This document shows positions 1-6,214 of a DNA stretch of 24,986 nt, piece after piece. A model generated the notes under the pieces. The model made no database searches and was not told the DNA's origin. It saw only the letters and a list, made by a program, of their open reading frames with translations. Position 1 is the stretch's first letter. Every line of letters begins with the position of its first letter. This stretch comes from a virus. Both the position numbers and the translations under genes were made by a program. The stretch lies in the IMG/VR virus record IMGVR_UViG_3300025681_000007, positions 1 through 24,986 of that record; one strand, given 5' to 3'.

Positions 1-114
1 AGACAAATAGGTATGCCCGTATGGAAATTATCTCAGCGCTTACACAGGGATGGCTTACAATTTAGCGAAGCTATCATTAATGATGACCGCAGATACAACA
101 AGGAGACAGCATAA
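1..114 (+). CDS. C-terminal end of an unknown protein (5' partial)
   Basis: The frame is open from the first base and ends at TAA 112-114, giving a 37-residue basic tail that ends in DDRRYNKETA. The stop overlaps the ATG of the next gene as TAATG, the junction style used throughout this window, which supports it as the real end of a gene starting to the left. AAGGAG at 100-105 lies inside this tail and serves as ribosome binding site for the next gene. I do not recognise the family from this fragment. Its place before a fibre gene cluster suggests a structural or late gene, but that is inference. Confidence 0.7.
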   Translation, partial: RQIGMPVWKLSQRLHRDGLQFSEAIINDDRRYNKETA

Positions 115-776
115 TGAATATTACTATTGATAATATGGAAGTTAATCAATTCCACGAAGGAATGAGTCAGTTAGTTACTTTTGTTCATTGGACTGCCTCT
201 GAGGATGGTGTTAGCATTTCAGGTACAACTAAACTTGATGCACCCAAAGGAGCATTTAGAGAGTACACTTCACTAACAGAAGAAAGGGTAAAGGAGTGGG
301 TACTACACAAGGACTTGGCTAAGATTACAACTAACTTAGCTAATACTAAAAAGAGTACCTTAAATGCTGCAACCCTAACACCTTGGGATGAAGGATACAC
401 TTATGTTGAACCTGATGATGTTAGAGTTATCAGACAAACTTACCAATACAAAGAAGCTGTTGCTAGATTAACTAAGCACATCTTAGCTGACGGTAGAGTT
501 GAACTAACTGAGATGCAAGACACTACAGAATACGTAGTTGATGCTGAAGGTATGCTTGTGCTGACTGATGGCGAGCCTACATTCATTCAGGAAGAGGTTA
601 TTGTTCAGACTGCTATTGAGCCTTTAGAAGCTACAGTAGAAGTTACAACATACTCTGAAGATATTGATGCAGAGCCTGTAACTACTATTATCGAGAACCC
701 TGAGATTACTCAGGATAACTTAGAAAGAGTAGAGGCACAGGCTGTAATTGATGCTACACCACAGGAGATTAAATAA
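114..776 (+). CDS. DUF7936-like phage protein with acidic C-terminal extension
   Basis: A 220-residue protein of unknown function. Residues 1 to about 98 form a compact domain that I recall as DUF7936, common beside fibre genes in marine T7-like phages: an MNITIDNMEVN start, VHWTAS near residue 25, a LTEERVKEW segment and a TLTPWDEG end. The same pattern recurs in the gene at 2672-2980, so the two are paralogues. Residues 100-220 are an extra acidic region, rich in Glu, Thr and Val, that the paralogue lacks. The start has AAGGAG ten bases upstream and overlaps the previous stop. The gene sits directly before the tail fibre gene, which it overlaps by one base, so a virion or fibre-accessory role is plausible. 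No enzymatic motif or membrane segment is visible. Confidence 0.75.
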   Translation: MNITIDNMEVNQFHEGMSQLVTFVHWTASEDGVSISGTTKLDAPKGAFREYTSLTEERVKEWVLHKDLAKITTNLANTKKSTLNAATLTPWDEGYTYVEPDDVRVIRQTYQYKEAVARLTKHILADGRVELTEMQDTTEYVVDAEGMLVLTDGEPTFIQEEVIVQTAIEPLEATVEVTTYSEDIDAEPVTTIIENPEITQDNLERVEAQAVIDATPQEIK

Positions 777-2305
777 TGGCTATTAACGTAACCAAACCCG
801 CTATTAATTTACGCGAGAAGCTAAATGAAGTCACACTAGAGACAGGTATTAAGGGTGAAGAGCTATTAAACTCAGATACTTCCACTGAAGCAAGGAACGT
901 ATTAGAGTTAGATACCCATTTATTCACTGACTTTGAATCAACAGGTATTGATGATAACGCTACGAGTACAAAGCTAACAGTATCAGACACTGGTATTGAT
1001 GTTACTGGTAGTGTTACTGCTGATGGGCTTACTGTTGATGGCGAGCTTATCTCAATGGCTCACACAGGGAACACTTCCACCATTTCTTTAACGCAAAAGG
1101 TTGGGACACAAAACTCAGTAGCCACAATTTCAGCTAACAGAGAGGACACTACCACATCCGCATCACGGTTGATGTTTAATACCAATGATGGCACTTCTAC
1201 TTTACAAAGAATGCGAATAACCAACAACGGAGACATTAGCTTCTACGAAGACACAGGCACTACGCCAAAGTTCTTCTGGGATGCGAGTGCTGAGAGGTTG
1301 GGTATTGGTACTAGCTCTCCTAATGCAATGCTGCACCTATCCGCTCCGAACTCAGCAGGTGTAATTCGTTTAGAAAATACGTTTAATACCCCTGATAATG
1401 TTTGGGAAATAGTACCTGCGATTGCAGGTGTGGCTAACACAGGCTTTACTATTAGAGATGTCACGGATAATGTAAATCGTTTAGTTATAAATGGCTCTGG
1501 CAACGTAGGTATAGGTACTAACTCCCCTAATGCTATATTATCCGTTCATACTGACCAAGGTGGTACGGATATAGGTGCTAACCACGGCACAGGTGGAACA
1601 TATCCGAAAGCATCAGGTATTAGCTTTGGTGCAACATCAACAAGTTTGACAGTTGATAATAATGGGGGAACAGTGAACTTTTCTGGAGGTGCAGGTATTT
1701 ATGCCAACAACACTGCTGCTTCTGGAAACCCAACAGACCTGATATTATGGACTAATAGTTCTGGCACACCATCAGAGAAACTACGCGTCACAGGTAATGG
1801 TAGCGTAGGTATTGGTACTGATACTCCTGCTGAGAAACTAGATGTAGCAGGCAGTATTAAAGCATCGGGTACTTTCAAAGGTTCTGTTGCAGCCCCTGCT
1901 TTATTTACTTATAGACACGTAGGTTCATTAAGCCCTACACCCACAGTTTTTACAACTAGGACTGCTCTACAGAGTGCTGGGTTAGTTAGTGGTGGTATTT
2001 ATGTGTTTACTGCTGTTATGGATTCTTATCATACTGGTATAACAGCTTATTCTTTGCTAGGTGTTACAAAACCTTGGATTTTTTCAACTGATGGTAGTAA
2101 TCATACTACTACACACACTATCGGGGATTTTGTTTGGCAAGGTCACGCGTATCATCCTACGGTAACTATTCATTATCGGTTTGAACCAAGTACTTCGGGG
2201 GCTAACCAAGACTTTTTAGTTAGTAGTACAGGAACTTCAACTACTGATTTTGCTGCAGGTGTTGCTGGTAAAAAACTCGATATTTATATTAAGAGGATAG
2301 CGTAA
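776..2305 (+). CDS. Tail fibre protein with GIGT/P repeats
   Basis: A 509-residue fibre-like protein. It opens with AINVTKPAINLREKLNE followed by TGIKGEELL, an N-terminal signature shared by many marine phage tail fibres and probably the virion-attachment end. The shaft is Gly/Ser/Thr/Asn-rich and contains three evenly built repeats with GIGT at residues 176, 245 and 345, each followed by SP or TP and a short beta stretch. This repeat is typical of trimeric phage fibres and S74-type adhesins. No S74 intramolecular chaperone domain follows the last repeat. Residues about 370-509 form a different, aromatic- and His-containing beta-rich tail, probably the receptor-binding tip. The gene overlaps its neighbours by one base on each side (TAATG), so it is translationally coupled with them. 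The role as an adsorption fibre is well supported; the receptor is unknown. Confidence 0.85.
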   Translation: MAINVTKPAINLREKLNEVTLETGIKGEELLNSDTSTEARNVLELDTHLFTDFESTGIDDNATSTKLTVSDTGIDVTGSVTADGLTVDGELISMAHTGNTSTISLTQKVGTQNSVATISANREDTTTSASRLMFNTNDGTSTLQRMRITNNGDISFYEDTGTTPKFFWDASAERLGIGTSSPNAMLHLSAPNSAGVIRLENTFNTPDNVWEIVPAIAGVANTGFTIRDVTDNVNRLVINGSGNVGIGTNSPNAILSVHTDQGGTDIGANHGTGGTYPKASGISFGATSTSLTVDNNGGTVNFSGGAGIYANNTAASGNPTDLILWTNSSGTPSEKLRVTGNGSVGIGTDTPAEKLDVAGSIKASGTFKGSVAAPALFTYRHVGSLSPTPTVFTTRTALQSAGLVSGGIYVFTAVMDSYHTGITAYSLLGVTKPWIFSTDGSNHTTTHTIGDFVWQGHAYHPTVTIHYRFEPSTSGANQDFLVSSTGTSTTDFAAGVAGKKLDIYIKRIA

Positions 2306-2670
2306 TGGATAAAGTTTATATAATCATAGATGATACTGGTATGGTGTCAGGGTTTTCAATCGATATTCCTACGGGGTTTAATTACGCAAGTAATCAACTC
2401 GATATGGACACTGAAGCTCCTATGCTTCCTACTGATGTTGTTGTAGAAGATAACATCGCCCGTCTTCGTACAAACTCAGAGCTTACAGCAGAAGTAACAC
2501 GCCTACAAGCAGAATACGACGCTAATCAATATCAACGTGATAGAAAGGTTAAATACGATGCCTTGAATCAATTTGAGTTAATCTCTAATGATGCTATCAA
2601 TGGCACTACAACACATAAAGACGCTATCTTAGCTATTAAAGCTGAGATACCTAAACCAACAGGAGAATAA
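2305..2670 (+). CDS. Small protein after the tail fibre, possible fibre assembly factor
   Basis: A 121-residue acidic protein. The N-terminal 60 residues look beta-rich (VYIIIDDTG at the start). Residues about 60-90 are heptad-like and probably helical (LTAEVTRLQAEYDANQYQRD). The end, from KYDALNQFELISNDAI to AEIPKP, recalls the closing segment of small tail-fibre-associated proteins in many phages. It starts on the stop codon of the fibre gene (TAATG), where fibre chaperones are usually encoded. I see no diagnostic motif of the classical lambda Tfa or T4 gp38 families, so the assembly role is inference from position and from the coiled-coil look. Confidence 0.65.
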   Translation: MDKVYIIIDDTGMVSGFSIDIPTGFNYASNQLDMDTEAPMLPTDVVVEDNIARLRTNSELTAEVTRLQAEYDANQYQRDRKVKYDALNQFELISNDAINGTTTHKDAILAIKAEIPKPTGE

Positions 2671-2671
2671 T

Positions 2672-2980
2672 ATGATTATTACAATAAACCAACTAGAAAG
2701 AAACACAGCAGACGATTCAGTAGTTACAGCACACTGGAACGCATCATTAACAGACGGTGATTACTCAGCTAGTAGCTACGGTTCGCAGTCATTCACTAGA
2801 GATGAGGATTCACCTACGTTCATTAAGTTCGCTGATTTAACTGAAGCTGATGTAGTTGGGTGGCTAACCCTAGATGAAGGTCTAGAAGCTAACCTACAAG
2901 CTCAGATTGATGAACAGAAAGCACCTACCACGGTAACAGGCACGCCTTGGTCGGAAGCAGTATTAGAAGAAGTTGCCTAA
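2672..2980 (+). CDS. DUF7936-like phage protein, short paralogue
   Basis: A 102-residue protein with the same plan as residues 1-98 of the protein at 114-776: an MIITINQLERN start, VTAHWNAS near residue 20, DLTEADVVGWLTL in the middle and TGTPWSEA near the end. The shared Trp, His-Trp, Leu-Thr-Glu and Thr-Pro-Trp positions make the paralogy clear by eye. It lacks the acidic C-terminal extension of the first copy. AGGAG at 2660-2664 gives a good ribosome binding site, and the gene follows the fibre-associated gene after a single base. Function is unknown; in related phages this family sits among virion genes and is small enough to be a decoration or fibre-accessory protein. Confidence 0.75.
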   Translation: MIITINQLERNTADDSVVTAHWNASLTDGDYSASSYGSQSFTRDEDSPTFIKFADLTEADVVGWLTLDEGLEANLQAQIDEQKAPTTVTGTPWSEAVLEEVA

Positions 2981-2997
2981 ATAACAGGAGTAATACT

Positions 2998-3225
2998 ATG
3001 GGAAAAGATAAAAAGACCCCACAGACAGTAACAATTGATGATAAGGAATATTCAGTAGATGATTTAACCCAAGAGCAAATTGCTATGGTAAATCACGTAT
3101 CTGATTTAGACCGTAAGCTATCATCAGCACAGTTCAACCTAGACCAGCTTAACGTAGGTCGTGGTGCTTTTATGAATATGCTAACTGAGTCTTTAAAGGC
3201 TGAAGAAGTAGAAGTAGTAGAATAA
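2998..3225 (+). CDS. DUF6447-like small phage protein
   Basis: A 75-residue protein of a family I recall as DUF6447. The N-terminus has the diagnostic pattern VTIDDKEYSVDDLTQEQ (residues about 11-27), followed by a helical segment with LDRKLSSAQFNLDQLNVGR that looks like a short coiled coil, and an acidic end. The frame stays open upstream to an ATG at 2947 inside the previous gene, but the ATG at 2998 has CAGGAG 11 bases before it and begins the conserved part, so I chose it. Function is unknown; the family is common in late regions of marine podoviruses. Confidence 0.75.
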   Translation: MGKDKKTPQTVTIDDKEYSVDDLTQEQIAMVNHVSDLDRKLSSAQFNLDQLNVGRGAFMNMLTESLKAEEVEVVE

Positions 3226-3276
3226 AACAAGTAGGGGTGAAATGCCCCGCACTCATTAAATAAACTTGAAGGAACT

Positions 3277-3534
3277 ATGGAATATTCAGACATAATCTTG
3301 ACACTGGTAGGAATGGTAACAACAGGGACTATCTTTGTTATCAAGAATATCATGACTGATATTAAAGAGTTAGAGCATACGATGAATACTTGTCAATCTA
3401 ACATGCCTAGAGACTATGTACTTAAATCAGACTACAAGACTGAAGCAAGTGAGATTAAGGCTATGATTATTGAACAGTCTAAGAAGATTGACCAGATATG
3501 GAAACACATGAGGATAGGTAATGGCAAGGACTAA
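3277..3534 (+). CDS. Small membrane-anchored coiled-coil protein, possible lysis function
   Basis: An 85-residue protein. Residues about 5-26 (DIILTLVGMVTTGTIFVIKN) form one transmembrane helix. The rest is charged and helical with spaced hydrophobic residues, in the style of haemolysin XhlA-like or Rz-type membrane-anchored phage proteins. The start has GAAGGA just upstream. It overlaps the next small gene and lies two genes before a larger hydrophobic protein, so a lysis cassette is a reasonable reading. There is no clear spanin lipoprotein partner and no endolysin in the window. The gene call is sound; the lysis role is inference. Confidence 0.7.
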   Translation: MEYSDIILTLVGMVTTGTIFVIKNIMTDIKELEHTMNTCQSNMPRDYVLKSDYKTEASEIKAMIIEQSKKIDQIWKHMRIGNGKD

Positions 3535-3655
3535 TCAAAAAGTAAGAGACAGCAAGGGGCGCTACATTAAGTTGACAGTGCTTAACAAAGCTAAGAGCTT
3601 CTGTGGAGTAGTAGCAGGTAAGCTAGATAAGTGGCTTAAGAGTATAGACAAATGA
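3521..3655 (+). CDS. Short basic protein, unknown
   Basis: A 44-residue, lysine-rich protein beginning MARTNQKVRDSKGRY. It overlaps the previous gene by 14 bases, has AGGATAGG just before its ATG, and its TGA overlaps the next start as ATGA. This tight coupling on both sides is the main evidence that it is translated. The DSKGRYIK stretch recalls short basic peptides found in many phage late regions. I cannot assign a function; a DNA- or membrane-associated peptide would fit its charge. Confidence 0.6.
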   Translation: MARTNQKVRDSKGRYIKLTVLNKAKSFCGVVAGKLDKWLKSIDK

Positions 3656-4083
3656 TGGGACTGCTAACAAGTATAGCACCTATCCTCGGAGGCTTCTTAA
3701 TGAAGCTGTTTGCGCTCAATCAACAGGCTAAGCAAGAGCAACACTCACAGATGCTAGATGCGTTTGCTGCAAGGTCTCAGAATATGCAAGATGCTAGAGA
3801 TACTGCGAGTAAAGAGTCACCTATGGCAGCACTGAATCGTAGAGTTATTATCTTTGTTATCTTAGCATTAGTTGTATTCACTCAGATAGCACCTGTAATA
3901 TGGAATGTAGAAACAGTCGTACCAACGGTAAGAGAAGGCTTTTCACTACTAGGTATTCAAGTCACAGCAGATGAAGTTGAGTATGTAACAGTTAAAGGTA
4001 TGCTCAAATTGAATGAGGTGTTTGAATGGGCTACACTTATCATTGAGTTTTACTTTGGCGCTCAGTTGGCAAAAGGTAAATGA
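3652..4083 (+). CDS. Membrane protein, putative holin
   Basis: A 143-residue protein. It starts with a hydrophobic amphipathic stretch (residues 3-22, LLTSIAPILGGFLMKLFAL), then a Gln/Ala/Asp-rich helix, a strong transmembrane helix at about residues 64-86 (RRVIIFVILALVVFTQIAP), and a third moderately hydrophobic segment near the end (EWATLIIEFYFGAQLAKGK). The plan resembles the holin family with three membrane segments described for gene transfer agents, and it occurs where such genes usually lie, between fibre and tail genes. ATG codons at 3652 and 3655 are both possible; the first overlaps the previous stop. Holin is the likeliest role, but it is inferred from topology and position only. 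Confidence 0.7.
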   Translation: MMGLLTSIAPILGGFLMKLFALNQQAKQEQHSQMLDAFAARSQNMQDARDTASKESPMAALNRRVIIFVILALVVFTQIAPVIWNVETVVPTVREGFSLLGIQVTADEVEYVTVKGMLKLNEVFEWATLIIEFYFGAQLAKGK

Positions 4084-4178
4084 TGATTAACTTTGGTACT
4101 GAACAAGTACCTGTATGGCGTTATGTTCATCATCTAATGAAATCGAACAGGTCAAGTAAGCAATGTTCAGAAAAGTAA
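4083..4178 (+). CDS. Mini-ORF (31 aa), unknown
   Basis: It starts on the last base of the preceding stop (TGATG) and ends in a TAA that overlaps the next ATG (TAATG). The product begins MINFGTEQVPVWRYVHHLM and has one Cys. It has no strong ribosome binding site of its own and would depend on translational coupling with the upstream membrane protein. I do not recognise it. The only evidence is its exact fit in a chain of coupled mini-ORFs. Confidence 0.4.
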   Translation: MINFGTEQVPVWRYVHHLMKSNRSSKQCSEK

Positions 4179-4246
4179 TGAATGTATATACATCAAGGGT
4201 TGTAGAGAATATGATGTTAAGTAATAAAAACAAGGAAGGGAAGTAA
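4178..4246 (+). CDS. Mini-ORF (22 aa), unknown or leader
   Basis: A 22-residue frame joined by TAATG overlaps at both ends. It may be a real micro-protein, or simply a translated link that carries ribosomes to the next gene, whose ribosome binding site (GGAAGGGA at about 4234-4241) lies within its end. No family resemblance is visible. Confidence 0.3.
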   Translation: MNVYTSRVVENMMLSNKNKEGK

Positions 4247-4395
4247 TGAATAATTCTGAAAGAACTAAATGTGAAATATGGACTAGAGTTATGGGCTACC
4301 ACAGACCCGTAAGTAGCTTTAATATCGGCAAGAAGGCTGAACACGCTGAGAGAGTATTCTTTAGGGAGACTACCAAGAATGATAGACAAGATTAG
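4246..4395 (+). CDS. Stand-alone NrdD C-terminal (glycyl-radical loop)-like protein
   Basis: A 49-residue protein that matches the extreme C-terminus of anaerobic (class III) ribonucleoside-triphosphate reductase. Residues 9-40 read C-E-I-W-T-R-V-M-G-Y, then HRPVSSFNIGK, then EHAERVFF. In NrdD the RVxGY loop carries the glycine that becomes the radical (here Gly17), and the following xPVSxWNxGKxxE...R..F stretch closes the protein. The whole catalytic barrel and most zinc-binding cysteines are absent; Cys9 is the only Cys. A strong GGAAGGGA precedes the ATG, which overlaps the previous stop. Small phage proteins of this kind are often annotated as anaerobic reductase (NRDD family, PF13597). 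Whether it works on host NrdD, like the spare glycyl-radical protein GrcA does for pyruvate formate-lyase, is speculation. Confidence 0.7.
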   Translation: MNNSERTKCEIWTRVMGYHRPVSSFNIGKKAEHAERVFFRETTKNDRQD

Positions 4396-4558
4396 TAAAT
4401 GTACAATGATATTTTTAGCAGGAATGGTAACCAGTTTAACTGCTGCTGCATTCTTTAACCAGTTCATGCAAATGCCACAACAAGCAATGATGATGGGTAG
4501 TACAATGATGCAAGGACAAGATAAGCCTTGTAACTGTCAGTGCCCACAACGTAACTAA
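4379..4558 (+). CDS. Small Met-rich membrane or exported peptide with CxCxC tail
   Basis: A 59-residue protein overlapping the previous gene by 17 bases, with AGGGAG at 4363-4368 ten bases before its ATG. Residues 10-26 are a hydrophobic helix, either a signal peptide or a membrane anchor. The rest has ten Met in total, is rich in Gln, and ends with Cys51-x-Cys53-x-Cys55. There is no lipobox in a standard position, so an outer-membrane spanin is not supported. The Met-rich stretch and the Cys cluster would suit metal or disulphide chemistry outside the cytoplasm, but this is inference. It may belong to the lysis or membrane cassette upstream. Confidence 0.6.
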   Translation: MIDKISKCTMIFLAGMVTSLTAAAFFNQFMQMPQQAMMMGSTMMQGQDKPCNCQCPQRN

Positions 4559-4577
4559 CCCCACCGGAGATAATATA

Positions 4578-5033
4578 ATGGCTAACCCTACACTGCAACA
4601 ATACATAGAACAACAGAACAACCCTTGGAGGAAAGATAATCCAACTAATTCTGACTACTTTCAGATGATTACTCAACAAAACATGAGAGACGGTATGCCT
4701 CAAGATGTAGCAGAAGCTAATGCTGTACAAGAAATGCAAGTCTACATGCGAGAGGGTATCAACCCTATGGGCCCTATCAACGGCAGAGAAGCTGGGTATA
4801 ATGAATCTCAAGGTGCTAGTCAGGCTAATCAGATGCAACAAGGCGCACAAGCTCAAGATATTGCAGATAAACAGTCACAAAATAACATAATGGAAAGTTT
4901 CAACCGGTGGCGTATGCAACAAAACTTAGCTCCTGTAGGGTTACCAGCTAATACTTCAAGTAGAGGTTGGGAAGGTGCTGCTGATGCAATGCGGAATATA
5001 CGTAACTTAGAATTACCAAAGATTAAGCGATAG
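4578..5033 (+). CDS. Gln/Asn-rich phage protein, unknown
   Basis: A 151-residue hydrophilic protein with an unusual excess of Gln, Asn and Met, starting MANPTLQQYIEQQNNPWRKD. The middle (residues about 70-110) is a low-complexity Gln/Ala/Ser stretch likely to be disordered or coiled. The end is basic (LPKIKR). CGGAGA about ten bases before the ATG is a good ribosome binding site. It ends nine bases before the next gene, so the two are probably co-translated. I do not recognise the family; such Gln-rich proteins in late regions are often minor virion or internal proteins. Confidence 0.65.
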   Translation: MANPTLQQYIEQQNNPWRKDNPTNSDYFQMITQQNMRDGMPQDVAEANAVQEMQVYMREGINPMGPINGREAGYNESQGASQANQMQQGAQAQDIADKQSQNNIMESFNRWRMQQNLAPVGLPANTSSRGWEGAADAMRNIRNLELPKIKR

Positions 5034-5042
5034 GAGATTATT

Positions 5043-5906
5043 ATGGGTTCTACAAATAAAATCAAATTAATGAACGCAGCTGGTGAGGTTACTTACGCAG
5101 ATGCTACAAATAAAACCTTAATGGCTGTACTGCGTAATGCTGGGTACATAGACGCCACAGCAATGGCCAGAAGTATAGAAGGTAAAACTGCTCCTAAAAA
5201 GAAGGAAGCTTTTTCAACAGAGGTATCTTCAGATGTATATAAGCCTGGTTATGATGTAAGAGATTTTAAAAAGATTAGCTTTAAAGATTACCAGAACATG
5301 AAAAATAATGCTAATAAACCTTCTCAAGGTTTTATAGGTAATATTTTCGGTCTAGGGCAAAGGCTTAGAGACGATGTGGATTATATTGAAAAAAATCAAA
5401 TGGTTAGATTCAACCCTGAGACAGACCCAGCATTTATAAATAATATGATAGAAGCCCAGGGTAACACACACCCAGATACCGCCAAGAAATATCAATTTGA
5501 TGCAAACGGTGTAGCTTTAGGCGATAAAGGCACCGAAGGTAATCGTGGGGTTCAAGTAATTGATGATGGTTTTGGTGGTACTATGGCAGTAAACATGGAT
5601 GGTATTGATAGAGTAGCTGTAAATCCTTCATTTAGTGGTGGCCAGACTGCTTCCCCAGTAGTACGTAAACAAGTGTTTCCACAGGAAGTTCCTCCAGTGT
5701 TCTTACCTAAAGGTTTAACACCTAAGGCTAAGAGTACATTTGGTTTTCACAAAAGAGATGGGCAAAACTTCCTAACACAGAATGAAAATGACCCTTATTG
5801 GGACGACCATATTAAGGGTACAGGTGATGGTTTCTCTCATGCAGAATTAAAGAAAAAGCCTCAACAAGAAATAGATTTTGAAGCATTCAAAGCTTTTTTT
5901 AAGTAA
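5043..5906 (+). CDS. Phage protein of unknown function (287 aa)
   Basis: A soluble 287-residue protein with TAGGAG just before its ATG. Residues 1-40 look like a small folded unit (IKLMNAAGEVTYADATN, then MAVLRNAGYID). A Lys-rich linker follows, then a Gly-rich region (FIGNIFGLGQRLRDD near residue 100), a segment with DDGFGGTMAVNMDGID, and a Phe/Lys-rich end. There is no transmembrane segment and no catalytic pattern I can name. Its place between the small membrane genes and the tail-tip module suggests a virion or accessory role, but nothing in the sequence decides this. Confidence 0.65.
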   Translation: MGSTNKIKLMNAAGEVTYADATNKTLMAVLRNAGYIDATAMARSIEGKTAPKKKEAFSTEVSSDVYKPGYDVRDFKKISFKDYQNMKNNANKPSQGFIGNIFGLGQRLRDDVDYIEKNQMVRFNPETDPAFINNMIEAQGNTHPDTAKKYQFDANGVALGDKGTEGNRGVQVIDDGFGGTMAVNMDGIDRVAVNPSFSGGQTASPVVRKQVFPQEVPPVFLPKGLTPKAKSTFGFHKRDGQNFLTQNENDPYWDDHIKGTGDGFSHAELKKKPQQEIDFEAFKAFFK

Positions 5907-5929
5907 ATAAATTTAAGTAGGAGTAGCTT

Positions 5930-6214
5930 ATGAAACCTTTAGCAGGAACATTAGTAACACCAGATAACACCCCTATTGCTAATGCATCTGTTAGGCTTAT
6001 AGCTACTAATAACACAACAGATGGTGCTTTAAAAGGCACTATGTTTGTATTTAGTACAACGTCAACTGGCACTTATGCAGTAAACGTATTACCGGGTAGT
6101 TACAAAATAGAGTTTAAGAACCCAGGTAAGGCTAAATATATTACATTAGGTCATGTCACGATTGCTGGCACAGACACCACTAGTCAACCTCTAGAGGATA
6201 TTGGGATTAGCTAA
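5930..6214 (+). CDS. Small transthyretin-like (prealbumin-fold) domain protein
   Basis: A 94-residue beta-rich protein with GTLVTPDNTPIANASVRLIA at residues 6-25, then a TSTGTYAVNVLPGSYKIEF stretch. This is the pattern of carboxypeptidase-regulatory-like or phage tail-fibre N-terminal domains, which dock fibres to tails in other phages. The first 85 residues of the following 1664-residue protein have the same pattern, so this gene is a detached paralogue of that domain. GTAGGAG precedes the start, and the stop overlaps the next ATG (TAATG). A tail-tip connector is likely; the exact role is inferred. Confidence 0.75.
   Translation: MKPLAGTLVTPDNTPIANASVRLIATNNTTDGALKGTMFVFSTTSTGTYAVNVLPGSYKIEFKNPGKAKYITLGHVTIAGTDTTSQPLEDIGIS

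Noticed and set aside
776-2305. S74 endosialidase-type chaperone at the fibre C-terminus
   Set aside because: GIGT repeats often precede this domain, but none of its helical conserved residues or its Ser cleavage site is visible here.
2947-2997. Upstream start for the DUF6447-like gene
   Set aside because: It would add 17 residues overlapping the previous gene without a ribosome binding site, while ATG 2998 has CAGGAG and begins just before the conserved pattern.
3234-3248. Small hairpin GGGG-TGAAATG-CCCC between the DUF6447-like gene and the membrane protein
   Set aside because: Only four GC pairs plus wobble pairs, with no U-run after it; too short to call a terminator with confidence.
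3277-4083. Confident holin/spanin assignment for the membrane proteins
   Set aside because: Topology and position fit lysis genes, but no endolysin or lipoprotein partner is present and neither protein shows a diagnostic motif, so the names are kept as putative.
4087-4856. Three overlapping minus-strand ORFs (4087-4467, 4436-4621, 4464-4856)
   Set aside because: They lie opposite the coupled mini-genes and the Gln-rich gene, have no ribosome binding sites, and their products are rich in Ser, Leu and Cys as expected for antisense shadows. Every convincing gene in the window is on the + strand.
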